Source: Linnemannia elongata
Taxonomy: Eukaryota > Mortierellomycota > Mortierellomycetes > Mortierellales > Mortierellaceae
Reading direction: 5' to 3'
Assembly (NCBI GenBank): GCA_036320915.1
Contig: JAXBDG010000012.1
Coordinates: 1,724,501 to 1,788,500, forward strand
Length of the DNA: 64,000 nucleotides
Each line of letters begins with the position of its first letter. The first letter of the stretch is position 1. The notes under the pieces are model-generated. The model saw only the letters and a list, made by a program, of their open reading frames with translations, did no database searches and had not been told where the DNA came from. Shown piece by piece: positions 11,035 through 21,371 of this stretch. A program made the position numbers and the translations under genes.

Positions 11035-13446
11035 CTATGTGACTAAGATCGATGTAGGGTTTTCTGGGATCATGCCGATAGCCCCTGCACATCCCATATA
11101 TTGAAAATCACCACTGTCTGTTGGAGCCACAACAAATCCGAACGAACGATTGTCCTCCCTGTGGCCCACAAGACAGAATATCAACTGGCTGGCTTCCACT
11201 TCTGTACCAACACAAACTCCTTGAGTTTCAGTATTATACCAATTCTTGATGGGAATCTCCGCTTCCAAACTCATTCTGATTTTCAGCTTGTTCGTTCCCC
11301 TTGTGTGCTCGTCATCGACAGTCGAAGTAAGCTTAATGAAGGCAGTAAGTCGACACAACAGTCCGTACGGTGTAATTCTTCCCGAGAGGCCAGTGTGCCA
11401 TCCTCCGCTCCTCTGTTTCGATCTACGTGGCATCCATCGGTAATTTTCGAATTCGCATCTAGGAAATGGGGCTAACAGTATTCCCAAGTCAACCTCACTA
11501 TACATCCCTGCTACTTCCTTCGCCACCAAATGGAGGTCCTCTTGTCGTTTAGGAGGATAGTGTAACAAGGCAGATAGACCATAGAGGTAATCACAAGGGT
11601 GTGACGTTTGACGACCAGCTGCCAGTTCGATAACGGTCTCAAGAGATTGGCCAAGACCTCTTGATTTCATCCCATATCCTTGCAACAGCTTAGAAGGCAC
11701 CCTTCTCCGTGGATCCAGAAACAAATCGGCACCACGGACTTGCGGTAAGGATAGTACCTGGTCTCCCACACAGAACAACAGTTTTGATGCCAGCACGCCT
11801 TCCTGTAATGTCCAGACTCTTGAGGACCAGTCACTCAACAAAACTGCCAAAGAAAGATCTAACACAGTACTTGCAGTCGTCGATATCAATCCTGCATCCA
11901 CTACCAGTGTTGCATCTGCTTTCAGATAGATGTCTTGCAATTGAGCGACCACTTCGGCTCGGAGTTTCTTAGATGTTGGCATACAAAGAGTGTCGATCCA
12001 TACATAACTCACACCAAGGCCGTTACACACCACCGCGAGGCGATCCAAAGAGCAGTTTCCACATGTTCGACTTTCTTGTCCAAAGATTCCTTGAAACCAA
12101 ACTTGCGAAACGGCCACATAGGGTGTCTTGAATTTCGGCTCGAACAGCTCCTTTTTCTTGATGTCGAAAAGTACCAGCTGGGAGGTCTCCTTGGGCTTGA
12201 AACGCATTTCTTGACATCCGCATCCTTCCTCAAGATGGCCAGGTCGTTGGTAGTTTTCCACACTGTGAGCCTTGCTGCATGAGTCATCACAGGTTTCATG
12301 CAGTTTCGAAACCGTCGATATATGCTCACATCTTGCGATCAAGTGGAACATTTCGCTTGGTTGTAGCTCCATGACAACATTTGCTCGCGATGGACAGAAG
12401 TTTGACAGGCGGACACAATCCTTGGCCAGTTTTTTCCAAAGGGGTTTCTCGGGATTAGAACGGCCGATTGAGGTAAGAATATTTCCACAATGCTCTGACA
12501 ATCCGAATATCAATTGACTGTAACCTTTTTCATGCTGCTGAGTGAAAAACTCGCATAAGCCAGCGCTGATAAAGCCAAAGCCAACCTCAATAAGCAACGA
12601 GATGATGATAGCCAGAGTCTTGGACGGAGGATTGTCGAATAATATTCTTGCGAGGACATATCCCAGCTCACGAGACAACTGGAACAAAATGAGAGTAGCT
12701 TTTGAGACCGTCAAAGCTCTTGATCGCACTCGTTCCATAGTGCAAGCCGCATGAACTGCCACCTTGATTAGCCAATCACTCAGGTCTCCACCCAGAATAT
12801 CAGACACCTGTGCACACACCAATATCGATCTGGCCGCCCTGCACCAAGCCAAGTCGCGAAAGATTCCATGTTGTTTGAATCGTTCAAAGTATTCAAAACT
12901 GGCCATTATCTGTGGATCATGCGCATATTGTCGAGACTCAGCATCGATCACGCTTGCTGAGTTGATAGTGATCTCTGCCAGTGGTAGGCGCAGGAACTCT
13001 GGAAGGCCACCCGATCCATACTCTCCCATATCGTGAGTCCCGAAAATTGCGGAGGGTAGCTCATTCCGCTCTTGAGGACGGCAGCTCGACCGTGCGATGC
13101 GTTGTACACGTTCTGGATCATATCCTCGTACTCCTTGGTATTCCATGGCTCCACCATACATCTTAAAATAGCTGATTATATGGTTTGCGTCTGAGAGGGA
13201 GCCTAAGTCCAATTGAGCTTTGATTTTGGCATCGCTCTCACCGTCAATGAAGGTCACCTGCATCGAAAATTGATCCAGTTTGGGTCCGGTTTCTAGCTGT
13301 CCAAAGTCAGCTAGGAGCTCAGTTATGTCTCTTGAAAGTGAAACATCGGAAGGATGCTTGAGCTTGGGAATGGGTCCTTTTGGCATAGTTCTTGGAGTTT
13401 TCCTGAGAAATGCGTGGCAGTAACGATGAAAAAGTAGCTGGTACAA
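11035..13446 (-). CDS. HET-domain protein (heterokaryon-incompatibility-like), paralog 1
   Basis: A single uninterrupted frame of 803 residues. The HET domain lies at about residues 440-560, with its usual three blocks: YVAVSQVWFQGIFGQ, YVWIDTLCMP with AQLQDIYLKADATLVVDAGL following, and WSSRVWTLQEG. HET domains are best known from fungal non-self recognition, where they trigger cell death. Before the domain is a Cys/His cluster (C386, C390, H404, C409, C411) also present in the second copy. Residues 50-380 are a mostly helical, shared region without a family I recognise; a hydrophobic stretch falls at about 278-297. The start could be M1 or M21 (MPKGPIPK). A TATA-like box lies at 13581-13588 and a tandem element at 13651-13736. 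Function as an allorecognition factor is inferred from the domain only. Confidence 0.82.
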   Translation of the reverse strand: MYQLLFHRYCHAFLRKTPRTMPKGPIPKLKHPSDVSLSRDITELLADFGQLETGPKLDQFSMQVTFIDGESDAKIKAQLDLGSLSDANHIISYFKMYGGAMEYQGVRGYDPERVQRIARSSCRPQERNELPSAIFGTHDMGEYGSGGLPEFLRLPLAEITINSASVIDAESRQYAHDPQIMASFEYFERFKQHGIFRDLAWCRAARSILVCAQVSDILGGDLSDWLIKVAVHAACTMERVRSRALTVSKATLILFQLSRELGYVLARILFDNPPSKTLAIIISLLIEVGFGFISAGLCEFFTQQHEKGYSQLIFGLSEHCGNILTSIGRSNPEKPLWKKLAKDCVRLSNFCPSRANVVMELQPSEMFHLIARCEHISTVSKLHETCDDSCSKAHSVENYQRPGHLEEGCGCQEMRFKPKETSQLVLFDIKKKELFEPKFKTPYVAVSQVWFQGIFGQESRTCGNCSLDRLAVVCNGLGVSYVWIDTLCMPTSKKLRAEVVAQLQDIYLKADATLVVDAGLISTTASTVLDLSLAVLLSDWSSRVWTLQEGVLASKLLFCVGDQVLSLPQVRGADLFLDPRRRVPSKLLQGYGMKSRGLGQSLETVIELAAGRQTSHPCDYLYGLSALLHYPPKRQEDLHLVAKEVAGMYSEVDLGILLAPFPRCEFENYRWMPRRSKQRSGGWHTGLSGRITPYGLLCRLTAFIKLTSTVDDEHTRGTNKLKIRMSLEAEIPIKNWYNTETQGVCVGTEVEASQLIFCLVGHREDNRSFGFVVAPTDSGDFQYMGCAGAIGMIPENPTSILVT

Positions 13447-13580
13447 GCGGTGACGAGTACTAAGGAAGGAGGTGTAAGGATAAGAGTAGAAGGAGACTAG
13501 AAAGCAAAGAATTTTAGGATGGAGGGGTCAGAATAAGTGTAAGTTGCTGGGTGAGGGTCAGGAAGTGAAGTTGTATGGGC

Positions 13581-13588
13581 TATTTATA
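13581..13588 (-). promoter_or_regulatory. TATA-like box of HET paralog 1
   Basis: Read on the minus strand, TATAAATA lies about 135 bp before the first ATG (13446). Position and sequence fit a core promoter; this is not proven. Confidence 0.5.
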
Positions 13589-13650
13589 TTATTTTTGCGT
13601 GATAATGCTTCACTGGGTTACTCAGAGCTTTTTGTAGTGGGCATCACCAC

Positions 13651-13736
13651 TTGAAAGTCGACACTCGGGTAACACAGATGGCGAGTAAAATTTAAATTGA
13701 AAGTCGACACTCAAGTAACACAGATGGCGAGTGAAA
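13651..13736 (-). promoter_or_regulatory. Two tandem copies of an element shared with the other HET gene
   Basis: Copies at 13651-13690 and 13697-13736 (46-bp period) read, on the gene strand, TTCACTCGCCATCTGTGTTA then CTTGAGTGTCGACTTTC; the more distal copy (13697-13736) is the closer match, while the other has ACTC/CCGAG variants. The core has inverted ends CACTC and GAGTG. The same element occurs upstream of HET paralog 2 at 31755-31789 in the same orientation relative to the gene. It may be a regulatory site or a shared transposon relic. Confidence 0.6.
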
Positions 13737-14046
13737 CCTCCCGCATCCCCAGTGCGTTCCTTGATTTCATCATGTACAAAAACTAGAATAGTACCTGCGG
13801 CTTCGCTTACGGAGAGAGATGAAAAATAAAGGAGGGAAGCATGGAAGGTCTTCATTCGCCCAACTGTTGTGTCATACACTACGATCGGTCAACTCTTAGA
13901 GTGATCGATCGACTCTTGATATTTGAATGCATCTGTCTTCGCCCAAGTAAACAATTATTAGCATACCTACAATCAAAGATATATAGTTAGTACCCAGATA
14001 GTTTAATCCTTACCTAGTAACTCGAATACACTTTGTCAAACACCTT

Positions 14047-15699
14047 ACCTCTCTCTCTCCCTTGTAACCATCTTCCCTTCATACACACCCCACCCCCAGC
14101 CTTTACCTTGAGAAAGATCAACCTCGCCTAGCTTGTCTTCATTCGCGACATCAACACAGTACTTGGATAGTTGAGGAAGGACTCTGTGTTGCTCCAATCT
14201 GAGTGGTCAGTACAACTTGTATTAGTGGGTATAACCTTTTTTTCCCAATTTGCAAATGGTGCCGATTGACCCCTCAACGAATTTTTTTCATTGGCGACGT
14301 TGTCTTTTCTCTGCTTGCGATCCCTTCCCAGGCACCACACACACACTGTCTGCCTCACTTTGCCCTTTCAAAGCCTGTGCAGCATGCCTACGTTCTCTAG
14401 GTGAAAGTGAATTAAAAAGAGTATTTTTTGGACTTCTTTTTTATCTTTGGCTTTTATCCATCTCCTTTCATCCTTCATCCTACTCTTTCTTCGCCTTACC
14501 TTCAGTTGTCATTTGGTTCCTCTTTAGGTTCCCCTTTCTTCCTCTTCTTTTCTACCCTTCTGCGCCCCTTCTTCTTCTCTTTTGTATCAATTTACCCGTC
14601 CTTCCTATCTGCTCTGCCTCAGTGTTTCGAGCCATGGCGCCACCATTCACAGCATAGTAGTAGTCAAAAAGCGGACTGGTTGTACTGTAAAGAAGCGTTG
14701 ATCCGTGCTCTTGTGGTCTATTTCCCCTTGGCGGTGTGACATTCTCGTTTAATTTCCTTTATAGTAAGGACAGAGATGATCATTTCCACGGCACTTGGAA
14801 CAATATGGCGAGAGAAGGAGAAAAGAAGAAAGAAGAGGAGGTGGTGGTGATCTGTTTGTGGGACAGAGTAAAGAGGTGGTTTACTTAGTAAACGATTAAC
14901 TTGTCGAATTGGTGGTTTTAGCCTACCTATATTTTCCAAAAGTGGCGAAGGAAGAGCGAGATGGATGCTTGTTCAAGTGATATGCTGTTTTGATGAAGGG
15001 GGGAGGGGATACAAAGGTAGGTGCAAAAGAAAGAGCTGTCGCGCATTGGATGAGAACAACTACAAATAGGAGCGACGGCCTTTATTTAGCCATAGGTGAG
15101 AGATGAACTCTTAAATGAGTTACCTTGACACTTACTCCTCTTTCTCTGTTTTTTATTTTTCGAAGCACTCGTACACGGGTGCAAGTTTACAAAATGAGAG
15201 ACACAGGGAGTGGAGAGAGGAGCAAGGGACAACTGTCATCAAAACACGTCTCCTTGTACACAAGTCAGCTGTCGAGAATTCTTACACCCCTTCAAAAAGA
15301 GCTATGATCTGATCTTCCTCCCTTCTGTTTTATTTTCCTTTCTCATTCATACGGCATTATTATTTTCACTGTACTGCCTCTCGACACTGAACTGTCCTCT
15401 TCCTCTTTATCCCTACATTCCCCCCCCCCCCATTCCCTCCACTCATGTTACCCCTTGTCTCTCTTTCTGCTTCACTTTTTCTTTTCCCTTGCCACTCTTA
15501 CCCCTTTCCCTCTACTATCTAGCTGCTCCTCTCTACCCTTCACCTTCCCTCTGCCCTCCTTTAACCTCCCCTTTTACCTTTCATCTCTCACCAATTCTTA
15601 TTCTCTTCTACCTTTAGATACACAATCAGACTCTTGGCACCTCTCCCTGTAGTCACTTTCTCTTTGAGTGCAGAATTACACAAACGGGAAGGCATAAGA
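14047..15699. other. Pyrimidine-rich interior, no gene recognised
   Basis: Stretches at 14400-14600 and 15310-15620 are strongly C/T-rich on the plus strand. The ORFs they give are Ser/Phe/Leu/Pro-rich low-complexity peptides without domain signature. I see no gene. Confidence 0.5.
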
Positions 15700-15701
15700 T
15701 A

Positions 15702-16561
15702 CATTAGAGTTCAAAACTGCTCCAATGATTGCAACTTTATAACTCTTCGATCACCATGCACTCCAGGACAGAGGTAGCGCCTTCTTTTTTTTGAATTCAA
15801 TAGCTCTGCCAATGTTGTGTGCAAGTACCAAGTTTGGCGTGTCAATCTTGTGCTATCGTTGTATTATAAAAAAACAAAAAAAAAGTAATCATTGGGGCAG
15901 TTTTGCACCCTTCGATTTTTCCATATGAACCATAAAAAAAGATTGCATGGGTTTAGCACGGCGGACAATCTTTTTTTTTTAAACCATGCCTTACCTCTTG
16001 CTCAAACACACAATCAGAGGGGTAAATAATGAAGAAGACAAGTGTGCAGTCTCATGTCCTTGGTTGCAGGTGATTAGAAGCCCTAGAGAAGGCTTAATCA
16101 CAAAAATAAGGCAGCAGTTTGCATAATTCCTATGAATCTTTTATATTCTGACGAAATACTAAAGACTACGCTTTCTCTAGGGCTTCTAATCACCTGCAAC
16201 CAAGGACATGAGACTGCACACTTGTCTTCTTCATTATTTACCCCTCTGATTGTGTGTTTGAGCAAGAGGTAAGGCATGGTTTAAAAAAAAAAGATTGTCC
16301 GCCGTGCTAAACCCATGCAATCTTTTTTTATGGTTCATATGGAAAAATCGAAGGGTGCAAAACTGCCCCAATGATTACTTTTTTTTGTTTTTTTATAATA
16401 CAACGATAGCACAAGATTGACACGCCAAACTTGGTACTTGCACACAACATTGGTAGGGCTATTGAGTGCAAAAAAAAGAAGGCGCTACCTCTGTCCTGGA
16501 GTGCATGGTGATCAAAAGAGTTATAAAGTTGCAATCATTGGGGCAGTTTTGAACCCTAGTG
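15702..16561. mobile_element. Foldback (snapback) element, 860 bp, Tc1/mariner-like ends
   Basis: Two 389-bp arms, 15702-16090 and 16173-16561, are near-perfect inverted copies around an 82-bp spacer. The outer ends read CATTAGAGTTCAAAACTG and, in reverse, CACTAGGGTTCAAAACTG, flanked by TA at 15700-15701 and 16562-16563, as expected for TA-targeted Tc1/mariner relatives. Inside each arm the end sequence recurs in opposite direction (AATCATTGGGGCAGTTTTG at about 15887 in the left arm), so each arm contains a roughly 210-bp smaller inverted-repeat element. There is no coding capacity. A transcript would form a very long hairpin. Confidence 0.9.
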
Positions 16562-16935
16562 TACGGTCATCAACCGTGATTTGCACACGGTCTAACGTAG
16601 CATGGCTGCGGTTTGTTTCGAGAATGCTTTGGATTGTAGATTTCGTGTTGGTTGAAAAACGCATATCGCGCCTCTCGATAGCCTCTGCGATATCTTTGGT
16701 CTTCTGCTTTCTTTCTTCGTTCCGTCTGATGCGTTGCTGCTCGCTCCACTCGTTCTTAACTGTGTTGCGCCATTGTTTCCATTCAATGCGCTCAGCTTGT
16801 AATTCCGGTGGTTCTGCATTTCTGGTCTCCGGGAAATCTGTTTTGACCTTGTTCCACACATTGCAAATGGTTTCATGGGCAGCCATCTGTCGTCTCTCCT
16901 TACCCTGGGGTGGTGTCGCGAACCTAGACGGGGCA
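16562..16935 (-). pseudogene. LINE ORF fragment
   Basis: The minus-strand frame contains FPETRNAEPPELQAERIEWK, KRKQ-type basic residues and STIQSILETNRSHATLDRV. This resembles the region that precedes the reverse-transcriptase core in fungal LINE ORF2 proteins (a RFSTN...SILE...LDRV pattern). It is cut on its downstream side by the foldback element at 16561, and no reverse transcriptase follows on the far side. The assignment is from pattern memory and moderate. Confidence 0.5.
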
Positions 16936-17150
16936 GACAGGGCAGACGGAGATTGACCTCTCAGTGCTAGGAAGCAGGGCCAGGCAGGACAAAGGCAGGG
17001 TAAAGGTAGGACAAAGGTAGGGTAAATGGAGCAGGAATCAGAGGTGGTTTTCAAGGTGTTGACAGAGTGTTATTTAGGACAAGGTTACAGGGTAGGGATC
17101 GGGTTCAGGGTGGTGACAAAGTATATTCGAGTTACTAAGTGGGGATTAAA
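16925..17150. repeat. First copy of a duplicated block with GGCAGGACAAA repeats
   Basis: The order here is a GGGCAGACGGAGAT segment, a GACCTCTC segment, four degenerate 11-bp GGCAGGACAAA-type units (16983-17026), then GTGGTTTTCAAGGTGTTGAC. The same order returns at 17555-17845 with many more units, so the block was duplicated. Confidence 0.65.
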
Positions 17151-17554
17151 CTATCTGGATACTGACTATATATAAGTATGATTGTGGCTATGTTAATTAA
17201 TTATTTACTTGGGCGAAGACAGCTGCGCCCGAGTTTGCCTGATCGCACCAAGAGTCGATCGATCACTCTTAAGAGTCGACCGATCGTGTTGTACGACGCG
17301 ACATAATCATAACAAGAGTCGACAGTCATGATCTAACTATAGTATAGCACGCGACAGGAAGGGGCTGGGAATGGAGCTGGCGTCGGCGGCTGAGACAGGT
17401 GAGGTGGAATCGCGGCTGCCAGGACTTGAAGAGCTGTAGGATCGGGTTGAGAAAGGAGGTGGGATAGAGAGGGAGAGGAAGAGTGTCAGAGTTTCACGCT
17501 GATGACTGGCACATGACTAACGCCACCAATTGTCGCGAGCCTCGGCGAGGCAGG

Positions 17555-17845
17555 CAGGGCAGACGGAGATAGACCTCTCTGTTCTGGACGGCTGATACAA
17601 AGACGAAAGTAGGGCAAAGGCAGGACAAAGGCAGGAAAAAGGTAGGACAAAGGCAGGATAAAGGCAGGATAAAGGCAGGATAAAGGCAGGATAAAGGCAG
17701 GATAAAGGCAGGATAAAGGCAGGATAAAGGCAGGATAAAGGCAGGATAAAGACACTGTAGGACAAAGGGAGCAGTAATCAATGAGTGGTTTTCAAGGTGT
17801 TGACAAAGTGTTATTCGAGTTACTAAGTGAAGATTCAATTACGTG
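17555..17845. repeat. Second copy of the block with an expanded 11-bp minisatellite
   Basis: Nine perfect tandem copies of GGCAGGATAAA occupy 17652-17750, preceded by about four to five degenerate GGCAGGACAAA-type copies from 17603. Flanks match the block at 16925-17150. In all minus frames the repeat translates into an 11-residue CLYPAFILPLS-type repeat, which is a by-product of the 11-bp period and not evidence of a protein. Confidence 0.85.
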
Positions 17846-18010
17846 CGGGGTTTCAAGCTATGTGAGGGCATATTTTTTAATATAGTAAAGACTGGAAGGA
17901 GGAGGATGTGAACAAAGGGTCAAACCCTGAACTAAGAGGTTGCACCTTGTGAGTACAGCAGTAAAACCATAGCAATTTTTTTTTCTGTTAAGTTAATTTT
18001 ACGAATCCTT

Positions 18011-19420
18011 CTACGGTTCCGCTTCTACGATAACTAATGGCTTTTCAGCCTCGTCTTTCTTTTTAGCAACAAGTTCCACCGAAACTTGTTCTATTCTACA
18101 AATACAATGTTTTTCTAGACATTGGAGTGCCGTGCGTGCGGAGTGAATATCACGTAGAAAATCCAAGTCCGCATTTCTCGCAAAATTGACACCAGCTTCC
18201 GCCTTTTCATGCACAGCCTTGAACCCCGCTTTATCCAAAGCTAAAAGTGCGTTCTGGACCGAAAACAAATCGCCCATGTCATCAATTTCCGAGATTTCCA
18301 GATTTTCTCCGTTAATCCATGCACGGACATTGCGCTCCCAGGCCGCTTGACGGTCCGTCGATGGAAACGCTCCATTCCACCACCCAAGCTGTTCAGGTGA
18401 CCCATGCATAACGTACGCCAGAGTATAGGCAGATCTTCTTCTCGCAAAGGTTAGGTTGCAAGTAAGTGGTTCGACGTCTCTTGCAAATCGTGGATGACTG
18501 CCAATCGTGGAGATGGTTACCAGGGCAATAAACCCAAGAAGACCGGGTAGATCTACTGTTGCAGCAAGCATCACACACAATCCGACAGTAATGGCCCCAA
18601 CAGTAGTGATAGCCTGGGCGAAAAATACCATTCCTGTATCAAACTTGCGTCTTTTTCCGATCACAGTGCTCAAAAGTTCTCTTGGTCCCACCACAAAATA
18701 GGTCTCCTCCGAATTCCAATTAGGTGCCAAAAAGTAAGCCATCGAATCTTTTTTCGTCAATAGGCCTCTCCAGAGTTTATCCAATCTCATCATCAGGATG
18801 GTTTGCAACGACATTTGCAAGAACATGAATGTGAGTGTCAAGCTCGAGACCCAAGAACCATAAGTCCATCCAAGACCGACAACAACCGCTGCCAAAGAAC
18901 AGCAGATATAACAACGCCAAAAAGTGGAGTCTCCATTTCGAACGCGCCAATCAACGCAGACTAACTTGTGCGAGCGCCCTCCGGGTTCGGCGTAGCAGTT
19001 ATTTCCATCGGTTGCGGATCTGATCAGACTAGATACACCAACTGTGTCTTGGCATTCGAAAATCGAGGACTGGTTGAGATGTGCTGCCACCATTGGTGTG
19101 CCGATGGTAGTATCCAAAACAGATTGACAGTCGGCATACGTGAGTAAGAGTGGACTAACGCCGTCCACCCATCTGGCACTGTTCCGCGACCATTGTCGTC
19201 GACCAATACCACTACCTACCATCGCACTCATAGGTACCATTGATAGCAATGCACCGAGAGTCAACCCATCTGTTCCTGGAATTTCTGGACCAGAGAATGC
19301 CGCCGCACTTCCCGAGAGTCGCATTAGAATAGCAGGGATCACTATGAAGTGCAACCTTGCAGACTGCGTCAGTTGCTGTCGCACTCGTAGCATATGTGTA
19401 TGGCAGTAGCCGAGTGCCAT
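18011..19420 (-). CDS. Multi-pass membrane protein of unknown function
   Basis: A single frame of 469 residues. Hydrophobic segments are visible at about 23-42, 52-71, 170-187, 190-210, 263-285 and 288-306. Between the second and third lies a segment with conserved-looking Cys (C98, C123, C142, C155) and an NQSS glycosylation-type site, suggesting a disulphide-bonded outside loop. The C-terminal third is soluble, with a charged tail (VAKKKDEAEKPLVIVEAEP). I do not recognise the family. It lies on the same strand as HET paralog 1, about 4.6 kb upstream, separated by the inverted-repeat element. A role with the HET protein is speculation from proximity. The start is the first Met of the frame; an intron upstream cannot be excluded. 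Confidence 0.6.
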   Translation of the reverse strand: MALGYCHTHMLRVRQQLTQSARLHFIVIPAILMRLSGSAAAFSGPEIPGTDGLTLGALLSMVPMSAMVGSGIGRRQWSRNSARWVDGVSPLLLTYADCQSVLDTTIGTPMVAAHLNQSSIFECQDTVGVSSLIRSATDGNNCYAEPGGRSHKLVCVDWRVRNGDSTFWRCYICCSLAAVVVGLGWTYGSWVSSLTLTFMFLQMSLQTILMMRLDKLWRGLLTKKDSMAYFLAPNWNSEETYFVVGPRELLSTVIGKRRKFDTGMVFFAQAITTVGAITVGLCVMLAATVDLPGLLGFIALVTISTIGSHPRFARDVEPLTCNLTFARRRSAYTLAYVMHGSPEQLGWWNGAFPSTDRQAAWERNVRAWINGENLEISEIDDMGDLFSVQNALLALDKAGFKAVHEKAEAGVNFARNADLDFLRDIHSARTALQCLEKHCICRIEQVSVELVAKKKDEAEKPLVIVEAEP

Positions 19421-21371
19421 GGAAATGTACTGAGAGTTTGTGGTTGTTCAGGGCAAGCGATAAAAAAGAGGTAGGGTTGTTGTTCTTTTGCTTTTTTGAG
19501 AGAAGAAAATCGACAGCAATGAAGAACAAGCGAGGAAAGAATGTTTTTAAAAATTAGTCAACCTGCTTCTACATAGACATTGAATTCACCACAACGCCTG
19601 AAATATGCGGAAAACAGAGCCTTACAATTGGTGTGGTTCGAAAATGAAAACAGAGTGTATGTGCGTAGGGTATGTGCGTAGGGTATGGTAGGTTGCAGAA
19701 AGAAGGAGGAAAAAATCCCACGTATTTATGGATTTTTTTTTGTATTGAATTCATTGCGCCAATACCAGCAACCTTGTTTGTTGAAAAAATGCAATGTTCT
19801 AACACTCTTAAAGGAATCTTTGAGTTTGCCCAATTCACGTGACTTATGGGACTTATGAACTTTGAAACGGTTTTACTTTTGGTCACAGTTGTTGTCCAAT
19901 CACCTCCCTTTGTATACCTTTTTGGTCCAATCATCTTCCTTTCTATTTGTTCTCTTTTTTGTTTTCGGTGAATTCTCCTCTTTTTTCTTTTTTTTCGGCC
20001 AATTCTTCTCTTTTTTTCTCTCTTTTTCTTTTTTTTCGGCCAATTCTTCTCTTTTTTCTCTCTTTTTCTTTTTTTTTCGGAGAATTCTTCTCTTTTTTTC
20101 TTTTCTTTTTTTTACTTCTTCCAACCGCTCCTTTTTTTGCTTATTTTTTTCGCTGTCTCTACTCTTTTTTTCCTCCATTTTTTCTTAAAATTCCTTCCTC
20201 CCTTCAGTTGCTCATGTTGTCGTTCCCTCTCTATTTTCTCTCTTTCCTCTCTCTATAGTTCATACAATGTTCTCCAGTCATGTTCTTATACTACTGATTC
20301 TACCGACACTCCGTATTGTAGACGGTAAGGAGGCTTTGGAACTGCTGGATGTCGACTTGCGGTCCTACAAACCGCTCTCTTACAGGCTACTTTATCAGAG
20401 GCGATAGATTGTGTGAAGATCCTAGCTCTCTTGAGTAAGTTGACCATGAGTATGATCAGCAGGTTCTTGACTATTAGGAGTCATTGATGCTTGATGCTCT
20501 AGAAGCAGCAATCGTTGACATGGCGATTAATTCTCAAGTACTGTGATTGAACGCGTTCGCTCCTTCCTTTTTTTAATCATACTATTACAATGGATGTGCG
20601 GCTTACTATTGTTTTTTTGTCTTATTACCTTATTAACATGAGTGGGCTTAGTCGTTCTAAGTTCTGCTGTGACCTCTATTCAAGGCGATGTTGTGGCTAC
20701 CCCTTTTTTTGATTGACCAATGCCATCCATAGTTGCTTCTGATTTGCCGCTCTATACTGTTGTTCCAGGTTATGAAATTCCTGTCTCATTTTTTGTTGCT
20801 GATCACCCATACAACCGTTTTTTTGTTTGTTCCTGGACTTAGACTGCGTTGACTATAACTATTTTCCCCCTAACTTTATCTCTGTCTGCTGACATGGTCG
20901 GTCATTGTGCATGTAACTTTTTCTCCGAGTTTCTCCCTGTGGTTATGGATTCAGCTTTTTGTTCGCGTTCTCTCTGCCAATGGAGGATTAGTTCTTTTTT
21001 TTTGTTGCACCGATGCATTGCATTGTCCATTGAGGATACTTTTTTTTCAGTTGGTGCCTTGCATATTCTGCCATTTTTTTTTTAGTATGCCAGTCAACCT
21101 AAAACTTGGTAGTTAATGGGAGGAGAGAGTCTGTTCTTTATTATGCAAGGCTGCAGAGTTAATACACAGGAGCAGCCCAATGCAGCTACCGACATCAGTA
21201 CTTAGGGGCCGATGTCTTACATAATGCGTTTCTTAAAAACCGTACCGCGTCAATAAAACCTCTTGAGGCCAACGCCTTTATATTTGTTTTCTTTCTTCTT
21301 TCTTATTATGTTCACACCTTCGAATTTCTCCCACAACCACATAGCTTCATCCCCTACTCATCAAACCAACA
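19421..21371. other. Intergenic, T-rich, with one minisatellite
   Basis: No gene is recognised. A minisatellite lies at 19966-20110. T-rich low-complexity sequence continues to 20270, and short ORFs to 21110 lack domains. A CT-rich, AC-rich stretch just before 21372 looks like a fungal 5' leader. Confidence 0.5.
19966..20110. repeat. Minisatellite with 41-bp period
   Basis: The anchor CGGCCAATTCTTCTC recurs at 19996, 20037 and (as CGGAGAATTCTTCTC) 20078, exactly 41 bp apart, with a degenerate earlier copy at 19966. The rest of the unit is T/C-rich. Confidence 0.75.

Larger units (their letters stand above)
13877..17291. mobile_element. Inverted-repeat element of about 3.4 kb, family uncertain
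   Basis: The ends are related inverted repeats: 13877-14046 starts CACTACGATCGGTCAACTC and 17291-17107 reads, in reverse, CAACACGATCGGTCGACTC. Both carry a second GATCGATCGACTCTT block, a CGCCCAAGTAAA block, and then GATAGTTTAATCC near the inner edge. The left end resembles the CACTA start of EnSpm elements, but no transposase and no convincing target duplication were found, so the superfamily is open. Inside lie a pyrimidine-rich stretch (14400-15650), a foldback element and a LINE fragment, so this is a nested, non-autonomous structure. A related end occurs at 35890-35990. Confidence 0.6.

Noticed and set aside
14250..14739. Ser/Phe-rich plus ORFs
   Set aside because: They follow from a C/T-rich tract and carry no domain.
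17494..17838. Three overlapping minus ORFs with CLYPAFILPLS repeats
   Set aside because: An 11-bp tandem repeat gives the same peptide in all three frames; no evidence of a real protein.
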